DNA of 64,000 nt. Source: Chthonobacter albigriseus (GTDB lineage: Bacteria > Pseudomonadota > Alphaproteobacteria > Rhizobiales > Pleomorphomonadaceae). The notes beneath the pieces are model-generated. The model saw only the letters and a list, made by a program, of their open reading frames with translations. It had not been told where the DNA came from and searched no databases. A program made the position numbers and the translations under genes. This document shows, piece by piece, positions 10,187 through 19,292 of this stretch. The stretch's first letter is position 1, and the number at the start of each line of letters is the position of its first letter. Location: the NCBI RefSeq assembly GCF_013839445.1, contig NZ_JACDIT010000001.1:1281935-1345934 (forward strand), written 5' to 3'.

Positions 10187-12457
10187 TCAGGAAAGCGGTA
10201 CGTCATGGTCCGATGCAAAGGCTTCCAACACGCCGCGCATGGAGGTCTCGGCCGGAGCGGCCAACGCCCTGTCCAGCGCTGCTTCCAGGGCGGCCACGTC
10301 CACGGCTCGGATCATGGCCTTCACCGGGCCGACCGATGCCGGCGCCATGGAGATGGACCGGAAGCCGCAGCCGATCAAGGCCATCGCCGACAGAGGCTTG
10401 CCGGCGAGCTCGCCGCATAACGTCGCGCCCTTGCCTCTTTCCGCCGCCTTGCGCGCGATCAGCCTCAGCGCGCGCAGGAAGCTCGGCGACAACGCGTCGA
10501 ACCGCTCCGTCATCAGGGCGTTGCCACGGTCGGCCGCGAACATGAACTGGAACAGGTCGTTGGATCCCACCGAGACGAAATCCACCTCCTCGAGCAGCTC
10601 GTCCAGCTCGAACAGAAGCGCCGGCACCTCGATCATCGCCCCGAGTTTGACGGCCGTCGGTCGCTCGTATCCGTGCCGCTCCAGGAAGCGCCGCTCGCGC
10701 TCCACCAGCCCCTTGGCGAGCCGGACTTCCGTGACTTCCGACACCATCGGGAACATCAGCCGAAGTTCCCGCCCGGCCGCCGCCTTCAGAAGCGCCCGGA
10801 TCTGTGTCCTCAGCAGCGCCGGCCGATCCAGCCCCAGCCGGATCGCCCGCCAGCCCATGGCCGGATTCTCCTCGTGCCCGAAGCGCGAGAGGTAGGGCAG
10901 AACCTTGTCCCCGCCGATGTCGAGCGAGCGGAAGGTCACCGGCCGCCCGCCGGCGCCGTCCAGCACCTTGCTGTAGAGCTGGTGCTGTTCGCCCATCCTC
11001 GGGAACGCCGAGGCGATCATGAATTGCAGCTCGGTGCGGAACAGGCCGATCCCGTCGGCGCCGGATTCGTCGAGATGCGGCAGATCGAACAGCAGTCCCG
11101 CATTGATGTTGAGCGAGATCTCCACTCCGTCCCGCGTCACCGCCGGCTTGTTGCGCAGGCGCCGGAAGCGCTCCTGCCGGCGGGCCCGGAAACGCACCTT
11201 CTCCGCGTAGGCGTATTCCACGTCTCCCGGCGGGCGCAGATGCACCAGGCCCGTCTCGCCGTCCACGATGATCGCATCGCCGCTTTCGGCCAGCGACACA
11301 ACATTCGGCACCTGGCCGACGGTCGCGATGTTGAGCGCCCGCGCCACGATCGCCACGTGGCTGGTCGGCGCGCCCTCCTCCAGCACCAGCCCCCGCACCT
11401 TCGTGCGGTCGTAATCCAGCAGTTCGGCGGCACCCATGTTGCGCGCCACGATGATGGCGTTCTCCGGCAGCACCTGCTTCTTCTCGTCCTTGCCGACGAG
11501 TTCGCGCAGCAGCCGGAACGTCAGGTCGTCGAAGTCGTGCAGCCGTTCGCGGAGATACGGGTCCGTCTGCCGCAGCATGCGCGCGCGCGTGTCGGACTGG
11601 ACCCGCTCAACGGCCGCCTCGGCGGTCAGGCCGGAGCGAACGATCGCCTCCTCCATCCGCCGTACCCAGCCGCGGTCGTAGGCGAACATCCGGTAGGCTT
11701 CCAGCACGTCGCGGTGCTCGCCGTGGTGGGCGACCTCGCCGCGCTCGATCATGTCGTCTACGGACAGCCGCAGCGCCGAGATCGCTTGCTCCAGACGCAG
11801 GATCTCCTTGTCCGGATCCTCCGCGATCAGGTTGGTCACCACCACGCGCGGCTCGTGCAGCACCACGTAGCCGAGACCGACGCCGTCGGAGAGCGCCGTT
11901 CCCTCCACGTGCATCGGCCGCGACAGATCCAACCCCGTCGCCTGCGTCGCCGCCAGCGTGGCGAGTTCGCCGGAGGCGATCATCTCCGCGATCACCATCG
12001 CGGTGGTCTGGAGCGCCTCCTCCTCCTCGTCGGAATAGTGCTTGCGCGCCCGGTTCTGCACCACCAGGACGCCGAGGGTTCGGCCGGCCCTGAGGATCGG
12101 CACGCCCAGGAAGGAGTGGTAGGCCTCTTCGCCCGTTTCCGGCAGGTAGGCGAACGCCGGATGCGACTGCGCGTCGGGCAGGTTCAGAAGTTGCGCTTCC
12201 GCCGCGATCTGGCCGACGAGGCCCTGCCCCACCCGCAGCGCCGCCTTGTGCACCGATTCCCGGTTGAGGCCTTCGGTCGCGAACAGCTCGAGCACGTCGT
12301 CGGCGCGCAGGACATAGACCGAGCATACCTCCGCGACCATATTGGCCGCGATGGTCACGACGATCTTGTCGAGTCGTTCCTGCGCGCTGATCGGCTCCGC
12401 CATCACCTCGCGGAGGCGGCGCAGCAACACGCGCGGACCGAAGAGTGACCCCCGCAT
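10187..12457 (-). CDS. ptsP: phosphoenolpyruvate-protein phosphotransferase PtsP (EI-Ntr)
   Basis: First enzyme of the nitrogen-related phosphotransferase system; it passes phosphate from PEP to NPr and on to EIIA-Ntr. The 756 residues comprise an N-terminal GAF sensory domain (about 20-165, with VGQGLVGQIAAEAQ and FLGVPI), the enzyme I domains with phospho-accepting His367 in PTSHVAIVARAL, and a C-terminal PEP-binding barrel (GLFRTELQFM, VSVGSNDLFQF). The N-terminus MRGSLFGPRVLLRRLREVM looks like rhizobial PtsP, supporting this ATG. Glutamine is the usual ligand of the GAF domain in this family. No other Ntr-PTS gene is in the window. Confidence 0.96.
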   Translation of the reverse strand: MRGSLFGPRVLLRRLREVMAEPISAQERLDKIVVTIAANMVAEVCSVYVLRADDVLELFATEGLNRESVHKAALRVGQGLVGQIAAEAQLLNLPDAQSHPAFAYLPETGEEAYHSFLGVPILRAGRTLGVLVVQNRARKHYSDEEEEALQTTAMVIAEMIASGELATLAATQATGLDLSRPMHVEGTALSDGVGLGYVVLHEPRVVVTNLIAEDPDKEILRLEQAISALRLSVDDMIERGEVAHHGEHRDVLEAYRMFAYDRGWVRRMEEAIVRSGLTAEAAVERVQSDTRARMLRQTDPYLRERLHDFDDLTFRLLRELVGKDEKKQVLPENAIIVARNMGAAELLDYDRTKVRGLVLEEGAPTSHVAIVARALNIATVGQVPNVVSLAESGDAIIVDGETGLVHLRPPGDVEYAYAEKVRFRARRQERFRRLRNKPAVTRDGVEISLNINAGLLFDLPHLDESGADGIGLFRTELQFMIASAFPRMGEQHQLYSKVLDGAGGRPVTFRSLDIGGDKVLPYLSRFGHEENPAMGWRAIRLGLDRPALLRTQIRALLKAAAGRELRLMFPMVSEVTEVRLAKGLVERERRFLERHGYERPTAVKLGAMIEVPALLFELDELLEEVDFVSVGSNDLFQFMFAADRGNALMTERFDALSPSFLRALRLIARKAAERGKGATLCGELAGKPLSAMALIGCGFRSISMAPASVGPVKAMIRAVDVAALEAALDRALAAPAETSMRGVLEAFASDHDVPLS

Positions 12458-12596
12458 CGTCCGCTTCCCCAGGGCATGGGTTCCGGCGGCGGCCTATATC
12501 CCCCGGATGTCCCGCACCACAACCTTGAAAGTCCGTGCGGCGTAAGTGCTCCCCGGAGCGAATGGGACCGGGTGGCGTCTCGCGAACAGATCCTTC

Positions 12597-13850
12597 TTAT
12601 GCCTTGTCGAGTCCGTATACCGAGTGGAGAGTCCGGACCGCAAGTTCAGTATACGCGGCATCGATCAGAACCGAGATCTTGATTTCGGAGGTCGTGATCG
12701 CCCGGATGTTGATTCCCTTGGAAGCGAGCGCCTGGAAGCAGTCCGCGGCCACCCCCGCGTGGCTGCGCATGCCGATTCCGATCACCGAGACTTTACAGAC
12801 GTCCTTGGCGCCTTCGATCGACTGATAGCCGATTTCGGCCAGGTTTCCCTCGATCACCTTGACCGCGCGCTCGTAGTCGACGGCCGGCACCGTGAAGGTG
12901 ATGTCCGTTTCCTTGCCGTCCGACGAGACGTTCTGGACGATCATGTCCACGTTGATGTTGTTGTCCGCCAGCGGGACGAACACGGCGGCCGCGACTCCCG
13001 GCTTGTCGGCGACGCGGCGGATCGAGATCTGCGCCTCGTCCTTGGAGTAGGCGATGCCGGTGACGACCTGCTGTTCCACGATTTCGTCCTCGTCGCAAAT
13101 GAGGGTCCCGAACGGATCGCCGTTCGGCATGGTCTTGGGATTGGCGGGATCTTCGAAGGAGGATCGCACGAATGTGCGCACCCGGTGAACCATCGCAAGC
13201 TCCACCGAGCGCACCTGCAGCACCTTGGAGCCGAGCGAGGCCATCTCAAGCATCTCCTCGAAGGAGACCTTGTCGAGCCGCCGCGCCTTCGGCACCACCC
13301 GCGGATCGGTCGTGTAGACGCCGTCGACGTCGGTGTAGATGTCGCAGCGGTCCGCCTTGACGGCCGCCGCGATGGCCACCGCCGAGGTGTCCGATCCGCC
13401 GCGGCCGAGCGTGGAGATCCGCCCGTCCGGGGCGATGCCCTGGAAACCGGCGATCACCGCGACACGGCCGTCGTTCATCTGCTCCACCACGCGGCTGCCG
13501 TCGATCTCCATGATCCGCGCCGAACCGTGCGCCTGGTCGGTCCGGATCGGCAGCTGCCAGCCCTGCCAGGAGCGCGCATCGACGCCCATCGCCTGCAGCG
13601 TGATCGCCAGCAGACCCGACGTCACCTGTTCGCCCGAGGCGACCACGGCGTCGTATTCCCGGGCATCGTGCAGCAGGCTTGCTCCGCGGCAGAGGGCGAC
13701 GAGTTCGTTCGTCTTGCCCGACATGGCGGACACGACGACGGCGACCTGATGGCCCGCGTCGACCTCCCGCTTCACATGGGCGGCCACATTGCGGATGCGG
13801 TCCAGATCCGCGACGGACGTGCCGCCGAATTTCATCACGAGCCGTGCCAT
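12597..13850 (-). CDS. lysC: aspartate kinase
   Basis: Phosphorylates aspartate, the first step to lysine, threonine, methionine and diaminopimelate. The 417 residues have the N-terminal kinase domain (VMKFGGTSV; GRGGSDTSAVA) and two C-terminal ACT domains that normally mediate feedback inhibition. The open frame runs 96 codons further upstream, but only the ATG at 13850 gives the conserved start MARLVMKFGGTSVADL. It lies upstream of ptsP on the same strand with a 139-bp gap, so ptsP may have its own promoter. Confidence 0.97.
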   Translation of the reverse strand: MARLVMKFGGTSVADLDRIRNVAAHVKREVDAGHQVAVVVSAMSGKTNELVALCRGASLLHDAREYDAVVASGEQVTSGLLAITLQAMGVDARSWQGWQLPIRTDQAHGSARIMEIDGSRVVEQMNDGRVAVIAGFQGIAPDGRISTLGRGGSDTSAVAIAAAVKADRCDIYTDVDGVYTTDPRVVPKARRLDKVSFEEMLEMASLGSKVLQVRSVELAMVHRVRTFVRSSFEDPANPKTMPNGDPFGTLICDEDEIVEQQVVTGIAYSKDEAQISIRRVADKPGVAAAVFVPLADNNINVDMIVQNVSSDGKETDITFTVPAVDYERAVKVIEGNLAEIGYQSIEGAKDVCKVSVIGIGMRSHAGVAADCFQALASKGINIRAITTSEIKISVLIDAAYTELAVRTLHSVYGLDKA

Positions 13851-14161
13851 ACGCGCCGTCGACCCTTTGGAAACATGACCCGGAATGTGGGCGATGGATG
13901 GAGACCCTGAGCCTGCCGGCAGCGGGGCGCGCCCTCCATACAGGAAGGTGCATCCGCCCGCAATCGCCGGGGAATGCCGGTCCGGAACTTTGCCGGCAAC
14001 GGCGACTGGCCGGGCTTGACGCCGGCCCTCGCGCCCTCCTCTCCCGGTGTTCGCGATACCGGCCGGGGTGGACGCCGCCGCCCCGCACCCTTCGCACGCC
14101 TTGACTTCGGACGGCCGGCGGTCGACATCCCCGTGCACACGCTTGAAAGGGTCCGAAAGTC
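13851..14161. other. divergent promoter region between lysC and ubiG
   Basis: 311 bp of GC-rich sequence with no recognisable gene. It must carry both divergent promoters. A TTGACT at about 14101 could be a -35 for ubiG, but no convincing -10 follows at the right distance. I can support no other feature here. Confidence 0.45.
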
Positions 14162-14923
14162 ATGACGGCCACCGCCCCCGACGCTCCCGCCAGCAGCACG
14201 GTCGATCGCACAGAAGTGGAACGCTTCTCCCGTCTGGCTGCGGAATGGTGGAACCCGAAGGGCAAGTTCAAGCCGCTCCACAAGTTCAACCCGGTCCGGC
14301 TCGGCTACCTCAAGCGGGAGGTGTCCGCCCACTTCGGCCGCGATGCCAAGAGCCCCGCGGCTTTCGACGGCCTGCGCGTTCTCGACATCGGCTGCGGCGG
14401 CGGCCTCGTCTGCGAACCGATGGCCCGCCTCGGCGCCGACGTGGTCGGCGTTGACCCGTCAACCACCAACATCGAAGTGGCCCGCCTGCACGCCGCACAG
14501 TCCGACGTCTCGATCGACTATCGCGCGGCCACGGCAGAGGATCTCGCCGCCGCCGGTGAAACCTTCGACGTGGTCCTTGCGCTGGAGGTGATTGAGCATG
14601 TGGCGGACGTCGAAGAGTTCCTGCGCTTGACGAGCGCGATGGTCCGGCCCGGCGGCCTGATGGTCGTCGCTACCATCAACCGGACGCTGAAGGCGCTCGG
14701 CCTTGCGATCATCGGCGCCGAATACGTCCTCCGCTGGCTTCCTCGCGGCACCCACAGCTATGATAAGCTTGTCCGCCCGGAGGAGATCGAAGGCCCCCTG
14801 CAGGCCGAGGGTCTCGCCCTTCTCGACCGCACCGGCGTCGTCTACGACCCCCTTCGCGATCTCTGGAAGGAAAGCCGCGACACCGACGTCAACTACATGG
14901 TCCTCGCCGCCCGGCCAGCCTGA
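14162..14923 (+). CDS. ubiG: bifunctional ubiquinone O-methyltransferase UbiG
   Basis: Carries out the two SAM-dependent O-methylations of ubiquinone biosynthesis. The 253 residues are typical. Diagnostic motifs are [26 protein letters not shown] at the N-terminus, the SAM loop [19 protein letters not shown], and [15 protein letters not shown] near the C-terminus. It is divergent from lysC, an arrangement common in rhizobia, and converges on the DUF1178 gene with 33 bases between. Confidence 0.97.
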   Translation: MTATAPDAPASSTVDRTEVERFSRLAAEWWNPKGKFKPLHKFNPVRLGYLKREVSAHFGRDAKSPAAFDGLRVLDIGCGGGLVCEPMARLGADVVGVDPSTTNIEVARLHAAQSDVSIDYRAATAEDLAAAGETFDVVLALEVIEHVADVEEFLRLTSAMVRPGGLMVVATINRTLKALGLAIIGAEYVLRWLPRGTHSYDKLVRPEEIEGPLQAEGLALLDRTGVVYDPLRDLWKESRDTDVNYMVLAARPA

Positions 14924-14956
14924 GGGGACAGGCTCTGGTCAGGCCGATGCCGATTT

Positions 14957-15466
14957 TCAGTTTCGTTCTTCCGGCAGCACCGGCAGGGGCATGATCTCCA
15001 CACCCTCTTCCAGCAGCGCGCGGGCGTCGTCGAGCGACGCCTGGCCGTGAACGGCCCGCTCGGGCGCTTCGCCGTAGTGGATCTTGCGGGCCTCCTCCAC
15101 GAAGCGGGAACCGACGTCCTCGGAATTCGCGGTCAGCTTGGCCTTGAGTTCGCGCAGCCGCCCGAGGATCTCCTGGCCCTCCGGTGAAGCCATGGCAGCT
15201 TGCATGAACGCGGACGCTGCAGGGCTGGGCTGAGCGGAGACCGGCGCCTGCGGCGGCGCAGGGACGAGCTGCAGGGGGGCGACTACGGCCTCCGCGCGCT
15301 CCGCGGTGCGCACGGCCGGCGCCATCAGGCCTTTGCCCACCTCGCCGGATCCGCAGGACGGACACGACAGCAATCCCCGCTCCCGCTGCACGTCGTAGTC
15401 TTCCGATGACCGGAACCAGGCATCGAAGTGATGACCCTTGGAGCAGCAGAGGGTGAAGGAGATCAT
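14957..15466 (-). CDS. DUF1178 family protein
   Basis: A 169-residue protein with the family's N-terminal zinc-ribbon-like region: FTLCCSKGHHFDAWF, then LLSCPSCGSGEVGKGLMAP. Pro/Ala-rich and helical segments follow (LGRLRELKAKL, KIHYGEAPERAVHGQAS). Paired cysteines suggest metal binding; the function is unknown. Only one base separates it from the nitrilase-family stop codon. The run comF-grxC-hydrolase-DUF1178 is probably one operon, an order shared with related genomes. Confidence 0.88.
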   Translation of the reverse strand: MISFTLCCSKGHHFDAWFRSSEDYDVQRERGLLSCPSCGSGEVGKGLMAPAVRTAERAEAVVAPLQLVPAPPQAPVSAQPSPAASAFMQAAMASPEGQEILGRLRELKAKLTANSEDVGSRFVEEARKIHYGEAPERAVHGQASLDDARALLEEGVEIMPLPVLPEERN

Positions 15467-15467
15467 G

Positions 15468-16325
15468 TCAGCCGAGCGATCTGAGCCGGGCCCGCTCGGC
15501 GGTCACCACGCCGAACGGCCGGTCGTTCTTGAGGCCGGGGATCCGCCCGCGCGCGGCAGCGACTTCGGCCGTGTCGATATCGGCGATCGTGACGCCAAGC
15601 TCGTCGCTGGCCGCCTCTGCGACCACGCGGCCCCAGGGATCCACGACGATGGAGTGCCCGAAGGTCTCGCGGCCGTCCTCGTGCAGGCCACCCTGCGCTG
15701 CGGAGATCAGGTAGCAGCCGTTCTCGATCGCACGGGCCCGCTGAAGCACGTGCCAGTGCGCCTCGCCGGTCTGCCGCGTGAAGGCCGCGGGCGCGGTGAT
15801 GACGTCCACGCCGGCATGGCCGTAGGCCCGGAAAAGGTGCGGAAAGCGGATGTCGTAGCAGATTCCGAGACCCACGCTGAGCCCGCCGGCATCCACCACC
15901 ACGGCGTCGGTGCCGGGGGTGTAGGTGGCGCTTTCCCGCCAGCTCTCGCCGTTGGCGAGATCGACGTCGAACATGTGGATCTTGTCATAGGAGCCGAGGA
16001 TCCCGCCGTCCGGACCGATCACGAAAGCCCGGTTTGCCACCTGCCCGTCGGACCGCTTCAAGGCCAGCGAGCCGAGATGGAGGTGGATCTTCAACTCGGC
16101 GGCCACGACGCGCATCCGGGCGAGGAAAGCATCGTCCTTCTCGAGGGCGATCTTGGCGAACAGGTCTTCGCGCGAACGCTCCAGGATGTTTGTCATCTCC
16201 GGCGTCTGCACGAAGCTGGCGCCAGCCGCGGCGGCGTCCCGCACGAGCGCCTCGGTCGCGGCAAGGTTTGCCGCGGGATCACGCGAGGATCTCAGTTGGA
16301 CGACAGCGACGCGGCGAACGGTCAT
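15468..16325 (-). CDS. carbon-nitrogen hydrolase (nitrilase superfamily)
   Basis: A 285-residue hydrolase with a complete Glu-Lys-Cys triad: Glu43 (VQTPEMTN), Lys115 (YDKIHMFDVDL) and Cys156 (GICYDIRFP). Motif context matches the Nit1/NIT2 branch, whose members hydrolyse omega-amidated acids or deaminated glutathione. Its place next to glutaredoxin 3 fits a glutathione-repair role (inference). It is 41 bases after grxC on the same strand. Confidence 0.92.
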   Translation of the reverse strand: MTVRRVAVVQLRSSRDPAANLAATEALVRDAAAAGASFVQTPEMTNILERSREDLFAKIALEKDDAFLARMRVVAAELKIHLHLGSLALKRSDGQVANRAFVIGPDGGILGSYDKIHMFDVDLANGESWRESATYTPGTDAVVVDAGGLSVGLGICYDIRFPHLFRAYGHAGVDVITAPAAFTRQTGEAHWHVLQRARAIENGCYLISAAQGGLHEDGRETFGHSIVVDPWGRVVAEAASDELGVTIADIDTAEVAAARGRIPGLKNDRPFGVVTAERARLRSLG

Positions 16326-16366
16326 GGAAGGAGGCTCCGGACATCAAAGATTGCAACCGACAAGGC

Positions 16367-16621
16367 TCACGCCTCAAGCAACGTATCAAGTTTTCCTGAC
16401 CGTTCCAGCGCATGCAAGTCGTCGCAGCCGCCCACGTGGTTGGCGCCGATGAAGATCTGCGGGAAGGTGGTCCGGCCGGAGCGGTCCATCATCTCCCGAC
16501 GCTTGTCCGGGTCTCCCGTCGCGTTGAACTCCGTGTAGGCCACGCCCTTGCGGTCGAGCAGCGCCTTGGCCGCCGAGCAGTAGCCGCAGAGATCACGCGT
16601 ATAGATGACGACGTCGACCAT
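16367..16621 (-). CDS. grxC: glutaredoxin 3
   Basis: Small dithiol glutaredoxin of 84 residues using glutathione to reduce protein disulfides. The CGYC active site is at residues 12-15 after VVIYTRDL. The GSH-binding TFPQIFIGANHVGGCDDL segment, with its cis-proline, is intact. The frame opens 26 codons earlier, but the ATG at 16621 gives the standard N-terminus MVDVVIYTRD. It sits 43 bases after comF in the same direction. Confidence 0.96.
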   Translation of the reverse strand: MVDVVIYTRDLCGYCSAAKALLDRKGVAYTEFNATGDPDKRREMMDRSGRTTFPQIFIGANHVGGCDDLHALERSGKLDTLLEA

Positions 16622-16664
16622 CCCAGAACCCCGCAATTTCCCAATCATCACCCGGATATAGGGT

Positions 16665-17480
16665 CTAGGCCAGTCCTCCGACAACCCTTGCGAAGGCAAG
16701 CACGTTCACCTCCGCGGCACCGGCGCGCAGGAGGGCGCGGGTCGCCGCCTCCACGGTCGCCCCGGTCGTGATGACGTCGTCGACCAGAAGAACCGACCGC
16801 CCTTGCAGTGTCGCTTTCTGCCCTGGAGGCACCAGGAAAGCGCCGCGGACGTTCTCCGCCCGCCCCTCCCGCGAAAGCCCCACCTGCTGGCGCGTGGCGC
16901 GTTTGCGGACGAGAACCAGCGGAACGTGCGGTTTTCCGCCGAATTCCGCCAACGAACCGGCCAGCAGTGCGGACTGGTTGTAGCGCCGCGACAAAAGGCG
17001 CCAGCGGTGCAACGGGACCGGCACGATCAGATCCGCGGCCGAGAGCAGGTCCCGGCCGGCCCGCGCCATCCACGTCGCCATCAGCGGCCCGAGGTCGGTC
17101 CGGTCGGCGTACTTGAACGCGTGGACGAGCGCCGCGGTCGTGTCGTCATAGGCGACGGCGGCTCGTGAACGGCTGAAAACAGGCGGATTGGCGATCGCCT
17201 CCGCCGACAGCGTCCCCGGGCCCAGATCATACGGAAACGGCGTCCCGAGCCGTTCGCACCACGGCTCCTCCAGGAAACGGATCGACCGCCAGCAGGACAG
17301 GCAGAGCCCGCGGCTGTTGCCGGTCGGCTGATGACAGACCGGACACGACATCGGCAGCGCCGCATCGAGAAGCGCGGGCCCGACTGCCCGCAAACGGCGG
17401 CCGACAGCGGGAGGAACATCCCTGAACACCGCTGAAAACCGGGAAAAACGGGACTTTGGAATGCCCTCGGGCCACCACAT
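16665..17480 (-). CDS. comF: ComF family phosphoribosyltransferase-like protein
   Basis: A 271-residue ComF homologue. The N-terminal zinc-finger-like module has two CxxC pairs (CPVC and CLSC). The C-terminal type I phosphoribosyltransferase fold has the PRPP loop LLVDDVITTGAT, and VPVPLHRWRLLSRRYNQS is the conserved middle block. In competent bacteria ComF takes part in DNA uptake; in most alphaproteobacteria its role is unproven. It is divergent from the methyltransferase at 17611 and is the likely first gene of its operon. Confidence 0.93.
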   Translation of the reverse strand: MWWPEGIPKSRFSRFSAVFRDVPPAVGRRLRAVGPALLDAALPMSCPVCHQPTGNSRGLCLSCWRSIRFLEEPWCERLGTPFPYDLGPGTLSAEAIANPPVFSRSRAAVAYDDTTAALVHAFKYADRTDLGPLMATWMARAGRDLLSAADLIVPVPLHRWRLLSRRYNQSALLAGSLAEFGGKPHVPLVLVRKRATRQQVGLSREGRAENVRGAFLVPPGQKATLQGRSVLLVDDVITTGATVEAATRALLRAGAAEVNVLAFARVVGGLA

Positions 17481-17610
17481 CGCTCACCTCTTCGCCCCCG
17501 ATCCTAGGCCGGACCGGGCGGCGGCACACCCCGCGGATTCCTGTGGGGCTGTTGACCTCAGCCGGTCCGCGACCCATAACCCCGACCACACCAGCGACGA
17601 GCCGAACGCG

Positions 17611-18504
17611 ATGCATCCCGTCCTCTTCGACCGCCGCCTGATCGCCCTCAGAAGGGCGCGGGCCATTGCCGACGCCGAACCGGGCATAGATTTCCTTGTG
17701 GATCTGGTGGCCGCCGACATCGCGGAAAGGTTGTCGACGATTGTACGTCCGTTCGACACCGCCGTCGTCATCGGCGGGCCGACAGAGGCGCTTTCCCGTG
17801 CCGTCCGGGACAGCGGCAAGGTCGGCCGCGTGATCCGCGCCGACCTCTTCGTCCCTGGTATCGGCACCGATCCCGCGCCTCAGGTTGTGCTGGACGACGA
17901 GGCACTCCCCTTCGCCGACGACAGCCTCGACCTCGTCGTCTCCGGCCTGACGCTGCAGTGGGTGAACGACCTGCCGGGCGCGCTGGTGCAGGTCAGGAGG
18001 GCGTTGAAGCCGGACGGGCTGTTCCTGGCGAGCTTCGTCGGCGGGGATAGCCTCACCGAACTGCGCCAGGCGTGGCTGGCCGCCGACAGCGAACTTGCAA
18101 CCGGAGCATCCCCCAGGGTTGCGCCCTTCGTCGATGTCCGGGATCTCGGCGGCCTGCTCCAGCGGGCCGGTTTCGCACTTCCCGTGACCGACCAGGACCG
18201 CATCCCGCTGCGCTACGCGACGCCCTTCCACCTGATGCGCGAACTCGCCCGGATGGGCGCTTCGAACCCCCTGGTGGAACGCCGCAAATCATTGACCGGC
18301 AAGGAACTTCTGACACGCGCGGCGGAGCGCTACCAGGCCGGCTTCGCCGACCCGGACGGCCGCGTCCGCGCCACCCTGACACTGGTCTCGATCTCCGGCT
18401 GGAAGCCGCACGAGAGCCAGCAGAAGCCGTTGCAACCTGGATCGGCGAAGATGCGGTTGGCGGACGCATTGAAGACGGCGGAACAGCCGCTCGATCCGAC
18501 CTGA
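17611..18504 (+). CDS. SAM-dependent methyltransferase-fold protein (BioC/NDUFAF5-like)
   Basis: A 297-residue class I methyltransferase-fold protein. Start at the ATG at 17611 (MHPVLFDRRLIALRRARA); the open frame reaches 50 codons further, into the comF gene. Family features: LPFADDSLDLVVSGLTLQWVNDLPGALVQ and ALKPDGLFLASFVGGDSLTELR, followed by RVAPFVDVRDLGGLLQRAGF. These match the alphaproteobacterial relatives of mitochondrial NDUFAF5, which hydroxylates an arginine of a complex I subunit. The usual GxGxG loop is replaced by AVVIGGPTEALS, so methyltransferase activity is doubtful. A complex I assembly role is an inference. Confidence 0.85.
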   Translation: MHPVLFDRRLIALRRARAIADAEPGIDFLVDLVAADIAERLSTIVRPFDTAVVIGGPTEALSRAVRDSGKVGRVIRADLFVPGIGTDPAPQVVLDDEALPFADDSLDLVVSGLTLQWVNDLPGALVQVRRALKPDGLFLASFVGGDSLTELRQAWLAADSELATGASPRVAPFVDVRDLGGLLQRAGFALPVTDQDRIPLRYATPFHLMRELARMGASNPLVERRKSLTGKELLTRAAERYQAGFADPDGRVRATLTLVSISGWKPHESQQKPLQPGSAKMRLADALKTAEQPLDPT

Positions 18505-18514
18505 CGGAATGACT

Positions 18515-18712
18515 TCAGCGTAACTGGTCGGCGATGGTCAGAAAGGTGGTGCTCATCTTTCCCGAGACGCCGCCAAGCGTCATGATACCGACGAGGGCGA
18601 TGCCGACCATCATCATCAGGATACCGTACTCGATGGCCGTAGCCCCGCTCCGGTCATCGACGAAGCGTTCGGCGAGACACCGAACCCAAAACGATTTCGT
18701 CTTTACGACCAT
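18515..18712 (-). CDS. Flp family type IVb pilin
   Basis: A 65-residue pilin precursor. The diagnostic segment is RSGATAIEYGILMMMVGIALV: a prepilin peptidase site before a hydrophobic helix with the Glu-Tyr pair of Flp pilins. It would be processed by a TadV/CpaA peptidase and assembled into Flp (tight adherence) pili. The 24 residues before the helix are a fairly long leader. No cpa/tad secretion gene is adjacent; the only other tad-like gene is at 20871. No clear ribosome site precedes the ATG. Confidence 0.88.
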   Translation of the reverse strand: MVVKTKSFWVRCLAERFVDDRSGATAIEYGILMMMVGIALVGIMTLGGVSGKMSTTFLTIADQLR

Positions 18713-18733
18713 GGGGTTGCCCCACTCGAACAG

Positions 18734-19132
18734 TCACAGGAGGTCGATCAGGTGGGGGATCAGCGGTTCGTCCGCAGGAGGCATCGGATAGTCCCGAAGC
18801 CTGTTGGGCCGAACCCAGGCGACAGCCTGACCCTCCCGCGGTGAAATAGATCCTTCCCATCGACGGCAGACATAAAGTGGCATCAGAAGATGAAACGAGT
18901 CGTAACTGAAGCTGGCGAAAGTAAGTGGCGCCAGACATGGTTTACGAATTGTGACCGAAAGCTCCTCGTCCATCTCCCGGATCAGCGCATCCTCCGGCGT
19001 CTCCCCCGTCTCGACCTTGCCGCCGGGGAATTCCCATAGCCCGGCCAAGGACTTACCCTCCGGTCGCTGCGAGATAAGGACTCGGTTGTCGGCATCCACC
19101 AGGGCACAGGCCACCACCAGAACCATCCTCAT
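18734..19132 (-). CDS. mutT: (deoxy)nucleoside triphosphate pyrophosphohydrolase, MutT type
   Basis: Small NUDIX hydrolase of 132 residues, expected to clear oxidised nucleotides such as 8-oxo-dGTP. The Nudix box is near-canonical: Gly38, Glu44, Arg52-Glu53 and Glu56-Glu57. FPGGKVETGET and the preceding SLAGLWE are typical of MutT. The ATG at 19132 follows GGAG by eight bases. It is 21 bases upstream of the Flp pilin gene on the same strand; a shared transcript is possible though functionally odd. Confidence 0.92.
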   Translation of the reverse strand: MRMVLVVACALVDADNRVLISQRPEGKSLAGLWEFPGGKVETGETPEDALIREMDEELSVTIRKPCLAPLTFASFSYDSFHLLMPLYVCRRWEGSISPREGQAVAWVRPNRLRDYPMPPADEPLIPHLIDLL

Positions 19133-19292
19133 CGGACCGTCTCCCGCACCCGGATTCTTCGAGAAAGTGTAGTCGTGTTTTCCGGCGGTTCACCACGCTA
19201 CGTAGCCGATAAACGGCTACACGCGCGGCCGGCGGCAAACGACCGCCAATTCGGTTCGCATCACCCGTCCTGCCCGCCGGGGAAGACCGGGC

